NCBI GenBank assembly: GCA_937958295.1
Contig: CALFEY010000087.1
Location: 1-17,128 of the forward strand
DNA from: an uncultured Pseudomonadota bacterium
GTDB taxonomy: Bacteria; Pseudomonadota; Gammaproteobacteria; Burkholderiales; Casimicrobiaceae
DNA length: 17,128 nucleotides
Direction of reading: 5' to 3'
In this document: positions 7,636 through 14,634 of the stretch, piece after piece
Layout of the letters: each line of letters starts with the position of its first letter
How positions within the stretch are numbered: the stretch's first letter is position 1
Made by a program: the position numbers and the translations under genes
The notes under the pieces: model-generated
Seen by the model: the letters and a program-made list of their open reading frames with translations, nothing else
Database searches by the model: none
Told to the model about the DNA's origin: nothing

Positions 7636-8082
7636 TCACTGGATGTAATAGCCCGTCGGACGCCACACGCCGTCGCTCTCGAGGAGCATCGTGACCTCCT
7701 CGGTGGCCGCCTTGCTGCCGGCGAACTTCGTGTCGAAGTGAATGGCGACCTTCATGCCCGGCTTGCTGGTGCCCGGGGCCGAGGGATCCGGGGCTTCCCC
7801 CACGAAGGCGATCTTCTCGCCCTTGCGCGATGCGACCCGGCCGTATTCCTTGCGCAGCTTGGCGATGCCCTCGTTCCACGCCGCCCGCGGCACGGATGCG
7901 CGGAAGGGCTCGGCCGCGGCCGACCACGCCTCGCCGTACTGCTGCTTGTCCACCCGTGCGAGCCACACCTCCGCGGCGTTGAGCGCCTCGCGCTGCACGG
8001 TGGACATTCCCTGCGCGGGGGCCAGCGGGACCAGCCCGGCGGCGAGCGCCAGCACCACGCAACGGACGAGAACGGAGGCCAT
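7636..8082 (-). CDS. Secreted DUF4019-family protein of unknown function inside the nuo operon
   Basis: The 148-residue product has an N-terminal signal peptide (hydrophobic stretch about 5-20, likely cut after APA at residue 23), so it is probably periplasmic. The mature part matches my memory of the DUF4019 pattern: AAEVWLARVDKQQYGEAW near residues 36-53, a conserved Trp at 69, the basic ASRKGEK stretch (84-90), HFDTKFA (115-121) and a C-terminal DGVWRPTGYYIQ ending. It has no cysteines after the signal peptide and no metal or catalytic motif I recognise. It sits between nuoD (6 bp upstream) and nuoE (19 bp downstream) in the same orientation and with similar GC-rich codon use, so it is very likely cotranscribed. 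It is not a standard complex I subunit. The start has only a weak GGTGA site. A role in assembly or envelope stress would be speculation. Confidence 0.85.
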   Translation of the reverse strand: MASVLVRCVVLALAAGLVPLAPAQGMSTVQREALNAAEVWLARVDKQQYGEAWSAAAEPFRASVPRAAWNEGIAKLRKEYGRVASRKGEKIAFVGEAPDPSAPGTSKPGMKVAIHFDTKFAGSKAATEEVTMLLESDGVWRPTGYYIQ

Positions 8083-8088
8083 CGCGCA

Positions 8089-9342
8089 TCACCGGTCGAT
8101 GGACCCGAACACGACGTCCTGCGTGCCGATGATGGCCACGACGTCGGCGATCATGTGCCCGCGCGACATCTCGTCGAGGGCCGCGAGGTGGACGTAGTCG
8201 GGCGCGCGCAGCTTTACGCGGTATGGCTTGTTGGCCCCGTCGGAGACGATGTACACGCCGAACTCGCCCTTGGGGTGCTCGATGGCGGCGTAGGCCTCGC
8301 CCGGCGGCACGTGCATCCCTTCGGTGAAGAGCTTGAAGTGGTGGATCAGCTCTTCCATGTTCGACTTCATCGCTTCGCGGTGCGGCGGCGCGATCTTGTG
8401 GTTGTCGATGATCACCGGACCAGGATTGGCCTTGAGCCACGCCACGCACTGCTTGACGATGCGATTGGACTGGCGCATCTCTTCTATGCGCACGAGGTAG
8501 CGGTCGTAGCAGTCGCCGTTCACCCCGACGGGCACCTCGAACTGCATGCGGTCGTACACCTCGTAGGGTTGCTTGCGGCGCAGATCCCAGGCGATGCCCG
8601 AGCCGCGCAACATGGCGCCGGTGAAGCCGAGCGCGATGGCCCGCTCCGGCGTGACCACGCCGATGCCCACGGTACGCTGCTTCCAGATGCGGTTGTCGGT
8701 GAGGAGTTCCTCGTACTCGTCGACGCACTTGGGGAAGCGGTTGGCGAAGTCCTCGATGAAGTCGAGGAGGCTGCCCTGCCGCGCCTCGTTCATGTCGTGC
8801 AGGGCGCGCGCGTTGCGCAGCTTCGACGGCTCGTACTGCGGCATGCGGTCCGGCAGGTCGCGGTAGACCCCGCCCGGGCGATAGTAGGCGGCATGCATGC
8901 GGGCGCCGGAAACCGCCTCGTACACGTCGAAGAGGTCCTCGCGCTCGCGGAAGCAGTAGAGGAAGGGCGTCATCGCACCCACGTCGAGCGCATGGCAGCC
9001 GAGCCACAGCAGGTGGTTCAGGATGCGCGTGAGCTCGTCGAACATCACGCGGATGTACTGCGCGCGCTCCGGCACCTCGATGCCCAGCAGCCGCTCGATG
9101 GCGAGGCAGTAGGCGTGCTCGTTGCACATCATGGACACGTAGTCGAGGCGGTCCATATACGGCAGCGACTGGATGTACGTCTTGTACTCGGCGAGCTTCT
9201 CCGTGGCCCGATGCAGGAGCCCGATGTGCGGATCGGCGCGCTCGATCACCTCGCCGTCGAGTTCGAGCACGAGGCGTAGCACGCCGTGGGCCGCCGGATG
9301 CTGCGGCCCGAAGTTCATCGTGTAGTTGCGAATCTCAGCCAC
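8089..9342 (-). CDS. nuoD: NADH-quinone oxidoreductase subunit D (NuoD)
   Basis: NuoD (49-kDa subunit homologue) forms the quinone-binding cavity with NuoB and descends from the NiFe-hydrogenase large subunit. The 417-residue protein starts with the family signature NYTMNFGPQHPAAHGVLRL, where His 15 and His 19 belong to the quinone-site loop. DRLDYVSMMCNEHAY follows; Tyr 68 matches the quinone-binding tyrosine of bovine 49-kDa subunit (Tyr 108). The C-terminus IADVVAIIGTQDVVFGSIDR is typical. nuoC and nuoD are separate genes, unlike the fused E. coli nuoCD. An ACGGA ribosome binding site overlaps the stop of a 42-codon ORF that lies between nuoC and nuoD, suggesting coupling. Confidence 0.97.
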   Translation of the reverse strand: MAEIRNYTMNFGPQHPAAHGVLRLVLELDGEVIERADPHIGLLHRATEKLAEYKTYIQSLPYMDRLDYVSMMCNEHAYCLAIERLLGIEVPERAQYIRVMFDELTRILNHLLWLGCHALDVGAMTPFLYCFREREDLFDVYEAVSGARMHAAYYRPGGVYRDLPDRMPQYEPSKLRNARALHDMNEARQGSLLDFIEDFANRFPKCVDEYEELLTDNRIWKQRTVGIGVVTPERAIALGFTGAMLRGSGIAWDLRRKQPYEVYDRMQFEVPVGVNGDCYDRYLVRIEEMRQSNRIVKQCVAWLKANPGPVIIDNHKIAPPHREAMKSNMEELIHHFKLFTEGMHVPPGEAYAAIEHPKGEFGVYIVSDGANKPYRVKLRAPDYVHLAALDEMSRGHMIADVVAIIGTQDVVFGSIDR

Positions 9343-9351
9343 GGCAATCCG

Positions 9352-9480
9352 TCACTTGAAGAGCTCGAAGCCCAGCACCACCGACGAAACGATGAGCGCG
9401 GCGTAGGGCACCTTGCAGCTCGTGGCCATCACCTCGGTGGCTTCGCGCACGAGGTGCGCAGCATCGTCACGCATGCTCAT
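9352..9480 (-). CDS. Unannotated 42-residue predicted single-pass membrane protein between nuoC and nuoD
   Basis: Between nuoC and nuoD there is an ORF too short for normal gene calling. The ATG at 9480-9478 overlaps the nuoC stop by 4 bp (ATGA), and a strong GGAGGT ribosome binding site lies 5-6 bases upstream inside the last nuoC codons. The product begins MSMRDDAAHLVREATEVMATSC, a charged, possibly amphipathic segment. It ends in a hydrophobic stretch (VPYAALIVSSVVLGFELFK, residues 24-42) long enough for one transmembrane helix. About 88% of codons end in G or C, like the neighbouring genes. The TGA is 9 bp from the nuoD ATG and overlaps its ribosome binding site. I do not recognise the family. 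Position and coupling argue for a real gene, possibly a small complex I accessory or assembly protein; this is inference. Confidence 0.65.
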   Translation of the reverse strand: MSMRDDAAHLVREATEVMATSCKVPYAALIVSSVVLGFELFK

Positions 9481-10076
9481 TTGGTACCTCCGTAGTGCTC
9501 TTCACGGATGACGCGCGGGGTGATCTCGCGCGGCTCGATCGTCACCGGCTGGTAGATCACGCGGCGCTGCTCAGGGTCGTAACGCATCTCGACGTAGCCC
9601 GAGACGGGGAAATCCTTGCGGAACGGGTGCCCCACGAAACCGTAGTCGGTGAGGAGCCGGCGCAGGTCGGGATGGCCTTCGAAGACGATGCCGTACAGGT
9701 CGAACGCCTCGCGCTCGAACCAGTTGGCCGCGGGCCACACGTCGACCATGCTGGGCACCACCGGGAAATCGTCGTCGGTGGCGAACACCCGCACCCGCAG
9801 CCGCCAGTTGTGCTCGATGGACAGCAGGTGATAAACGGCCGCGAAACGCGGGCCGTCCCAGGCACCATTGCCGAAGGTCGAGTAGTCGACCCCGCATACG
9901 TCGATCAACATGTCGAGGCGCAGCTCAGCGCGGTCGCGCAGGGACTGCATGGTTACCGCCAGCCCCTCGGCGGGCACCACGATGGTGAGCTCGCCACGAT
10001 CGGCGACGAGGCTCTTCAGCGTGTCGCCCAGTGCCGCCTCGAGCGCGGGCGCGAGCGTCTCGATTCGCGTGGCCAT
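9477..10076 (-). CDS. nuoC: NADH-quinone oxidoreductase subunit C (NuoC)
   Basis: NuoC (30-kDa subunit homologue) is a cofactor-free subunit of the hydrophilic connecting module beside NuoD. The 199-residue product has the family signature WFEREAFDLYGIVFEGHPDLRR (119-140) followed by LLTDYGFVGHPFRKDFPVSGYVEMRYD (141-167). The open frame continues far upstream into nuoB, but the ATG at 10076 gives the right length and N-terminus and overlaps the nuoB stop (ATGA). The C-terminus REEHYGGTK encodes, in its last codons, the ribosome binding site of the small downstream ORF. No anomalies were seen in the protein itself. Confidence 0.96.
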   Translation of the reverse strand: MATRIETLAPALEAALGDTLKSLVADRGELTIVVPAEGLAVTMQSLRDRAELRLDMLIDVCGVDYSTFGNGAWDGPRFAAVYHLLSIEHNWRLRVRVFATDDDFPVVPSMVDVWPAANWFEREAFDLYGIVFEGHPDLRRLLTDYGFVGHPFRKDFPVSGYVEMRYDPEQRRVIYQPVTIEPREITPRVIREEHYGGTK

Positions 10077-10552
10077 CAGCGGGCGATCGTGTTGGTGCGC
10101 CAGATCTTGTTCTGGAGCTGGAGGATGCCGTAGAGCAGCGCCTCGGAGGTGGGAGGACAGCCCGGGACGTAGATGTCCACGGGCACGATGCGGTCGCAGC
10201 CGCGGACCACCGAATAGGAATAGTGGTAGTAGCCGCCGCCGTTGGCGCAGGAGCCCATCGAGATGACCCAGCGCGGCTCGGCCATCTGGTCGTATACCTT
10301 GCGCAGCGCGGGCGCCATCTTGTTGCACAGCGTACCCGCGACGATCATCACGTCGGACTGCCGCGGGCTCGGGCGAAAGATCACGCCGAAGCGGTCGAGA
10401 TCGTAGCGCGCCGCGCCGGCATGCATCATCTCCACCGCGCAGCACGCAAGGCCGAACGTGACGGGCCACATCGAGCCGTTGCGCGCCCAGTTGATGACGC
10501 TGTCCAGCGTGGTGGTGACAAAGCCCTTTTCGAGGACGCCTTCAATGGCCAT
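10076..10552 (-). CDS. nuoB: NADH-quinone oxidoreductase subunit B (NuoB), N2 cluster
   Basis: NuoB (PSST homologue) holds the terminal cluster N2, which reduces quinone at the interface with NuoD and NuoH. The 158-residue protein contains the tandem cysteines of LACCAVEMM (Cys 37, 38), Cys 102 in MGSCANGGGYYHYSYSVVRG, and Cys 132 in VPGCPPTSEALLYGI, so all four [4Fe-4S] ligands are present. The RYDLDRFGVIFRPSPRQSDVMIVAGT stretch is likewise typical. It starts 21 bp after the nuoA stop, with AAGGA and GGAA purine runs just upstream, and its stop overlaps the nuoC start by 4 bp. Confidence 0.97.
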   Translation of the reverse strand: MAIEGVLEKGFVTTTLDSVINWARNGSMWPVTFGLACCAVEMMHAGAARYDLDRFGVIFRPSPRQSDVMIVAGTLCNKMAPALRKVYDQMAEPRWVISMGSCANGGGYYHYSYSVVRGCDRIVPVDIYVPGCPPTSEALLYGILQLQNKIWRTNTIAR

Positions 10553-10573
10553 GGGGGAGTTCCGTTCCTTGCG

Positions 10574-10930
10574 CTATTCCCACTCGAGCGCACCCTTCTT
10601 CCATTCGTACACGAAGCCCACGACGAGGATGAGCAGGAACACCATCATCGCCATGAAGCCGCCGAAGCCGATCTCGGGCAGCACCACCGCCCACGGGAAG
10701 AGGAACGCGATCTCGAGATCGAAGAGGATGAACAGGATGGCCACGAGGTAGTAGCGCACATCGAATTTCATGCGCGCGTCCTCGAACGCCTCGAAGCCGC
10801 ATTCGTAGGGGGAGAGCTTTTCGGGATTCGGCCGGTTCGGCGAGAGGAGCTTGCCCAGGGACAGGAGCACCACGCCAAGGCCCAGGCCCACGATGATGAA
10901 GAGCAGGATGGGAAAGTACTGTTCCAGCAT
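10574..10930 (-). CDS. nuoA: NADH-quinone oxidoreductase subunit A (NuoA)
   Basis: NuoA (ND3 homologue) is a three-helix membrane subunit at the junction of the two complex I arms. The 118 residues include YECGFEAFEDARMKFDVRYYLVAILFILFDLEIAFLFPW. Cys 44 lies in the TM1-TM2 loop (the position of the mitochondrial ND3 switch cysteine), and Asp 71 and Glu 73 correspond to E. coli D79 and E81. The frame is open for 40 more codons upstream, but ATG 10930 gives the family N-terminus MLEQYFPI and has an AGGAAG ribosome binding site 8 bases before it. It is the first gene of the nuo cluster. Confidence 0.96.
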   Translation of the reverse strand: MLEQYFPILLFIIVGLGLGVVLLSLGKLLSPNRPNPEKLSPYECGFEAFEDARMKFDVRYYLVAILFILFDLEIAFLFPWAVVLPEIGFGGFMAMMVFLLILVVGFVYEWKKGALEWE

Positions 10931-11100
10931 CGACGGGCTTCCTGTCTCTTCTCGACGTCTCGGTTGTACGCGGCCGGCACCGGGATCGGGCCGCCTGCCG
11001 GTGCTGCCTGGCGGGCCGCCTGGTGTGATCCTGCTGCACCGGACTGCCACGCCCCTGCTCTCACCGCTCGTTGCGACCGGGGGATCGCAACGCCATTCAT
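10931..11100 (-). other. Leader between tRNA-Leu and nuoA, with a hairpin
   Basis: This 170-bp stretch separates the tRNA 3' end from nuoA. Its first part can form a perfect 7-bp stem (GTTGCGA/TCGCAAC, 11070-11076 and 11085-11091, 8-nt loop) only 9 nt after the tRNA CCA. No U-run follows, so it is more likely a processing or stability element than a terminator. I found no convincing -35/-10 pair for nuoA here, so transcription may come from upstream (the tpiA promoter) or from a promoter of another type. The rest is GC-rich without an ORF I would support. Confidence 0.4.
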
Positions 11101-11185
11101 TGGTGCCGACGGGGAGACTCGAACTCCCACGACTTTCGTCACTGCCCCCTCAAGACAGCGTGTCTACCAATTTCACCACGTCGGC
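11101..11185 (-). tRNA. tRNA-Leu (anticodon GAG)
   Basis: Read on the minus strand, the 85-nt gene starts GCCGACG and ends CGTCGGC-A-CCA, a perfect 7-bp acceptor stem with the discriminator A and an encoded CCA. The D-arm carries AATTGGTAGAC. The anticodon stem CTGTC/GGCAG closes the loop TTGAGGG, giving anticodon GAG, which reads CUC and CUU leucine codons. A long variable arm follows (class II tRNA, as expected for Leu), then the T-arm with GTTCGAGTC. It lies 61 bp after secG and 170 bp before nuoA in the same direction, so it is probably processed from the tpiA-secG-nuo transcript or a shorter one. Confidence 0.96.
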
Positions 11186-11246
11186 ATTTCGTGATTCCGC
11201 GAACCGCAGCGCTGACGCCGGCCGTCCGCGTGCAACAGCCTCTATT

Positions 11247-11684
11247 CTACTTCGGGACGTCGCCGGCCTTCGACGGCGATGCACCTTGCGCCGGTGCCGG
11301 CACCGCGTTGGTCGCGGGCGCGGGCGCCGTGGACGACGCAGGGGCGGGCGCTGCGGGCACCGACGGCGAGGGCACGTCGGACGTCTTGGGCGCGGGCGCA
11401 GCGGGCATGGTCCCCATCACGCCATCCTGCGAGCGCGGGGCGGTGTGGATCGTGCCGATGTAGGTGAGACCGAGGCTGGAGGCGAAGAACACGGCGGCAA
11501 GCACCGCCGTGGTACGCGACAGGAAGTTGGCCGACCCCGCGGCGCCGAAGAGGCTGCCCGAGGAGCCGCTGCCGAAGGCAGCGCCCATGTCGGCGCCCTT
11601 ACCGTGCTGAAGCAGCACGAGACCGCAGACCACGAGCGCCACCAGCAGGTGGATGACGAGAAGAATGGTTTCCAGCAGTTGCAT
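11247..11684 (-). CDS. secG: Preprotein translocase subunit SecG with a Pro/Ala-rich C-terminal tail
   Basis: SecG is the small two-helix subunit of the SecYEG translocon and aids SecA-driven export. The 145-residue protein has TM1 at about residues 4-23, the conserved cytoplasmic loop QHGKGADMGAAFGSG...FGAAGSANFLSR (26-57), and TM2 at about 58-76. Residues 80-145 are a low-complexity tail very rich in Ala, Pro, Ser and Thr, making it longer than E. coli SecG (110 residues). Such tails occur in other betaproteobacterial SecG proteins as I recall them. The frame is open upstream, but ATG 11684 gives the correct MQLLETILL start. A GAGG site lies about 10 bases upstream. tpiA ends 49 bp before it. 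Confidence 0.95.
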   Translation of the reverse strand: MQLLETILLVIHLLVALVVCGLVLLQHGKGADMGAAFGSGSSGSLFGAAGSANFLSRTTAVLAAVFFASSLGLTYIGTIHTAPRSQDGVMGTMPAAPAPKTSDVPSPSVPAAPAPASSTAPAPATNAVPAPAQGASPSKAGDVPK

Positions 11685-11733
11685 GATGTGTCGACCTCGA
11701 CGCCGTGGCGCCTTCGTTATTCCGTTCGCAGGA

Positions 11734-12480
11734 TCACGCGCCTGCGATCGCGATGAACTCGTTGGCGTCCAGTGCTGCTCCGCCCACCAGCCCGCCATCG
11801 ACGTCGCCCTGCGCGAACAGCGCGCCGGCGTTGGCGGCCTTGACGCTGCCGCCGTAGAGCACCTGCACGCCTGCCGCGCCCGCCTTCGCGAGCTGCCCGC
11901 GCAGGAAGGCGTGCACTTCCTGCGCCTGCTCGGGCGTGGCGGTGCGTCCCGTGCCGATCGCCCATACCGGCTCGTACGCCAGCACGATCAGCGCGGCGTC
12001 CGCCGCCAGCACCTGCACCACGGCGTCCAACTGCCGTCCCACCACCGCCCGCCACTGACCGGCGTCGCGCTCCGCGAGGGTCTCTCCCACGCATACGATG
12101 GGGGTGAGGCCCGTCGTGAGCGCCGCCTTGGCCTTGGCCGCTACCACGGCGTCGGTTTCGCCGAAGAGCTGCCGCCGCTCCGAATGCCCCGCGAGCACGT
12201 AGCGGCAGCCGAACTCGGCGATCATTCCGGCCGATACCTCCCCGGTGTACGCCCCCGAGGCGTACTCGCTGACGTCCTGCGCGCCCCATCCCACCGGGGA
12301 ATCCGCGAGCACATCCCGGGCCTGGGCCAGGTACGGATACGGCACGCAGACGGCCATCTGCCGGTCGGGCCGCGCCTTCCAGCCCGCCACGAGCCCCACG
12401 AGGAGCGCCGTGTTGGCGGCGAGCCCGCCGTTCATCTTCCAGTTGCCGACGACGAGCTTCCCTCGCATGGAAGTACCCAT
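11734..12480 (-). CDS. tpiA: Triosephosphate isomerase (TpiA)
   Basis: TpiA interconverts dihydroxyacetone phosphate and glyceraldehyde 3-phosphate in cytoplasmic glycolysis and gluconeogenesis. In the 248 residues the catalytic set is complete: Lys 15 in GNWKMN, His 99 in AGHSERR and Glu 170 in AYEPVWAIGTG, whose C-terminal part is flexible loop 6. The phosphate-binding LYGGSVKAANA is near the C-terminus. The start at ATG 12480 adds four residues (MGTS) before an alternative ATG at 12468; many relatives begin at the MRGKLVVGNWK position, and neither start has a clear ribosome binding site. It is the first gene after a strong promoter-like sequence and leads the tpiA-secG-tRNA-nuo order. Confidence 0.97.
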   Translation of the reverse strand: MGTSMRGKLVVGNWKMNGGLAANTALLVGLVAGWKARPDRQMAVCVPYPYLAQARDVLADSPVGWGAQDVSEYASGAYTGEVSAGMIAEFGCRYVLAGHSERRQLFGETDAVVAAKAKAALTTGLTPIVCVGETLAERDAGQWRAVVGRQLDAVVQVLAADAALIVLAYEPVWAIGTGRTATPEQAQEVHAFLRGQLAKAGAAGVQVLYGGSVKAANAGALFAQGDVDGGLVGGAALDANEFIAIAGA

Positions 12481-12563
12481 GGTGTGCCTACGGTTGTGCC
12501 TGGGGTAAGCCGCGGGTGACCACCCGACGGCCCGCTTCCGGACGCGAGCGCTAAAACCTTGCG

Positions 12564-12593
12564 ATTTTACCGCGCCGCACCACGCGGGGTCAA
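12564..12593 (-). promoter_or_regulatory. Sigma70-type promoter for tpiA (and probably downstream genes)
   Basis: On the minus strand TTGACC (12593-12588) is followed after 18 bp by TAAAAT (12569-12564). The matches to the consensus are 5/6 and 5/6, at near-ideal spacing. Transcription should start near position 12557, about 75 nt before the tpiA ATG. The leader contains a short inverted repeat CGGGTG-AC-CACCCG at 12513-12526. The AT-rich patch around the -10 stands out from the GC-rich surroundings. Confidence 0.7.
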
Positions 12594-12651
12594 ACAGCGG
12601 TGAAACCCCACGTTACGCCCCGCTGTGCGTGGGTCCCGGGAGGGCCGGCCG

Positions 12652-14139
12652 TCAGGCGCCGGCGAGCGCGCGCAAGCGGCGCAGGAACAGCGGCAGGAAC
12701 CACACGGCAAGCGTGAGCGCCGCCAGGGTACCGGCCACGGGCCGGGTGAAGAACGCCAGGAAGCCCCCGTCCGCCTTGATAACGGAGGAGACGAAGTTCT
12801 CCTCGAGCATTCCGCCCAGAACCACGCCCAGGATGGCGGGCGCCACGGGAAAGCCGTTCTCCTCCAGGACATAGGCGGCCACGCCGGCGATGAGCATCAC
12901 GGTCACGTCGAAGGCCGTGTTGTTGATCGCGAAGGAGCCCACCACGCAGAACAGCATGATCACGGGCATGAGCACGTTGCGCGGCACCTTGAGGATCTGC
13001 TTGCTCACCTTGATGCACCACCACCCGAGCGGGATCATGATGAGGTTGGCGATGATAAAGAGCAGGTACACGGCGTAGATGTTCTCGGGGTTGTTGGTGA
13101 AGAGCGACGGCCCCGGGTTCATGTTCTTCATGTACAGCACTCCGATCACGATGGCCGTGATCGAGTCGCCCGGGATCCCGAACACGAGCGCGGGAATCCA
13201 GGCGCCGGCGAGAGCGCTGTTGTTGGCCGCGCCCGACTCGACGATGCCCTCCACGTGCCCCGTGCCGAACTTCTCGGGCTCCTTGCTGAACTTTTTGCTC
13301 ACCGCATAGGACATCCACGACGCGATGTCGGCGCCCGCGCCCGGCAGCGCGCCCACCAGCGTGCCGAGCACGCTGCCGCGGAGGATCTGCTTGGGGTATT
13401 TGGTGGCGAGCCCCCACATCCCCGCGAACACGTTGCCCAGCGGCTTATCGGTGATGCGCAGCGGCGGATTGGTGTCCACGGCATAGCGGATGATCTCCGA
13501 GACCGCGAACATGCCGATCATGAGGGGGATCATTCCGAGCCCGCCCATCATCTCGGTGTTGCCGAACGTGAAGCGCGGGAAGGCCGCCGGATTGCTCAAG
13601 CCCACGCAGGCGATCAGGAGCCCGATGAGGAGCGACACGAAGCCCTTGAGTGGGCGATCGGACGTCATGAATACCGCGCACGTCAGCCCGAGCAGCACGA
13701 GCCAGAAGTACTCGAACGAGGAAAACTTGAGGGCGAACTCGGCCAGCGACGGCGCGGCCACGACGAGCACCAGCGTGCCGAAGAGGCCACCGATGGCCGA
13801 GAAGACGAGGCCGGCGCCCAGCGCCAGCTCGGCCTGCCCCTTCCGCGTCATGGCGTAGGCCTCGTCGGTGTACGCCGCGGAGGCCGGCGTCCCGGGCATG
13901 CGCATGAGGCAGCCCGGGATGTCGCCGGAGAAGATCGCCATCGCAGTAGCGGTGACGATGGCCGCGATCGCCGGGATCGGCGGCATGAAGAACGTCACCG
14001 GCACCAGAAGGGCCGTCGCCATGGTGGCGGTGAGGCCCGGGATGGCGCCCACGAAGAGGCCGTACAGCGACGCCGCCACCATCACCATGATGTTGTACGG
14101 CTGGAAGACGAGGACGAACGCCTGCTCCCAGGCCCCCAT
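12652..14139 (-). CDS. tctA: Tripartite tricarboxylate transporter, large permease subunit TctA
   Basis: TctA is the large membrane subunit of TTT-family secondary transporters, which import carboxylates delivered by a periplasmic TctC receptor using an ion gradient. The 495-residue protein is almost entirely hydrophobic, with about a dozen helices. It shows the internal repeat typical of the family: GLFVGAIPG (27-35) and GTLVGALPG (259-267), each a glycine-rich GxxxGxxPG hairpin motif. MPGTPASAAYTDEAYAMTRKGQ (81-102) and GIPGDS (321-326) are further signatures. The start at ATG 14139 overlaps the tctB stop by 4 bp; the frame is open further upstream, but that region belongs to tctB. The substrate cannot be told from the sequence. 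Confidence 0.95.
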   Translation of the reverse strand: MGAWEQAFVLVFQPYNIMVMVAASLYGLFVGAIPGLTATMATALLVPVTFFMPPIPAIAAIVTATAMAIFSGDIPGCLMRMPGTPASAAYTDEAYAMTRKGQAELALGAGLVFSAIGGLFGTLVLVVAAPSLAEFALKFSSFEYFWLVLLGLTCAVFMTSDRPLKGFVSLLIGLLIACVGLSNPAAFPRFTFGNTEMMGGLGMIPLMIGMFAVSEIIRYAVDTNPPLRITDKPLGNVFAGMWGLATKYPKQILRGSVLGTLVGALPGAGADIASWMSYAVSKKFSKEPEKFGTGHVEGIVESGAANNSALAGAWIPALVFGIPGDSITAIVIGVLYMKNMNPGPSLFTNNPENIYAVYLLFIIANLIMIPLGWWCIKVSKQILKVPRNVLMPVIMLFCVVGSFAINNTAFDVTVMLIAGVAAYVLEENGFPVAPAILGVVLGGMLEENFVSSVIKADGGFLAFFTRPVAGTLAALTLAVWFLPLFLRRLRALAGA

Positions 14140-14627
14140 CACCAGGCCACTCCCTGCAGGACACCCCACGGCAGCGGCACCTTGAGCAGCTTGTAGAAGG
14201 CGTAGTGGATGCCGAGCGTCACCACGATCGCCGCCGGCACGATCCACTTGCGCGCGACGCCGAAGATCCAGAAGAGCACCGCGAGGTAGATCGTCCCCAC
14301 CAGGATGAAGCCGAGGCGATTGACGGCGAGGATGTAGAAGACATTGACGCCGATGGTGAGCAGGAAGGCGAGCACATAGTGGCGCTCGCGCACCCAGGGC
14401 GCGAAGACCACCCAGCCGGCATCGGCGTTGCCCACCGCGCGGCGGGCGGCGAGTCCCTTGAGCACGAGCAGCCCCCCGCACACGGCAAGGCCCGCCGCAA
14501 CGATCCCGGGGAAGAGCGCCGGGCCGACCTGCTGGCCCGGGATCTTCGGAAACGACTGCACGTGAACGAGGACGACGGCCCCGAGCAGGAGCAAGAGCGC
14601 GCCCCAGACCGCGTCGTTCAGCTTCAT
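14139..14627 (-). CDS. tctB: Tripartite tricarboxylate transporter, small membrane subunit TctB
   Basis: TctB is the poorly conserved four-helix subunit of TTT transporters. The 162-residue product has hydrophobic segments at about 8-24, 43-60, 84-105 and 111-150. The conserved short pattern FPKIPGQQVGPALFPGIVAAGL after the first helix is characteristic, as GPxxFP is the only strong motif of this family. The ATG at 14627 is 7 bp after the tctC stop, with an AGTAGG ribosome binding site that overlaps that stop, and its own stop overlaps the tctA start. Gene order tctC-tctB-tctA is standard and supports the assignment more than the sequence alone would. Confidence 0.92.
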   Translation of the reverse strand: MKLNDAVWGALLLLLGAVVLVHVQSFPKIPGQQVGPALFPGIVAAGLAVCGGLLVLKGLAARRAVGNADAGWVVFAPWVRERHYVLAFLLTIGVNVFYILAVNRLGFILVGTIYLAVLFWIFGVARKWIVPAAIVVTLGIHYAFYKLLKVPLPWGVLQGVAW

Positions 14628-14634
14628 GCGCGAC

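Noticed and set aside
12606..12633. Inverted repeat CCCACG/CGTGGG downstream of tctA as a transcription terminator
   Set aside because: The loop is 15 nt, the stem only 6 bp, and no U-run follows; it also lies close to the tpiA -35 box. It is too weak to call.
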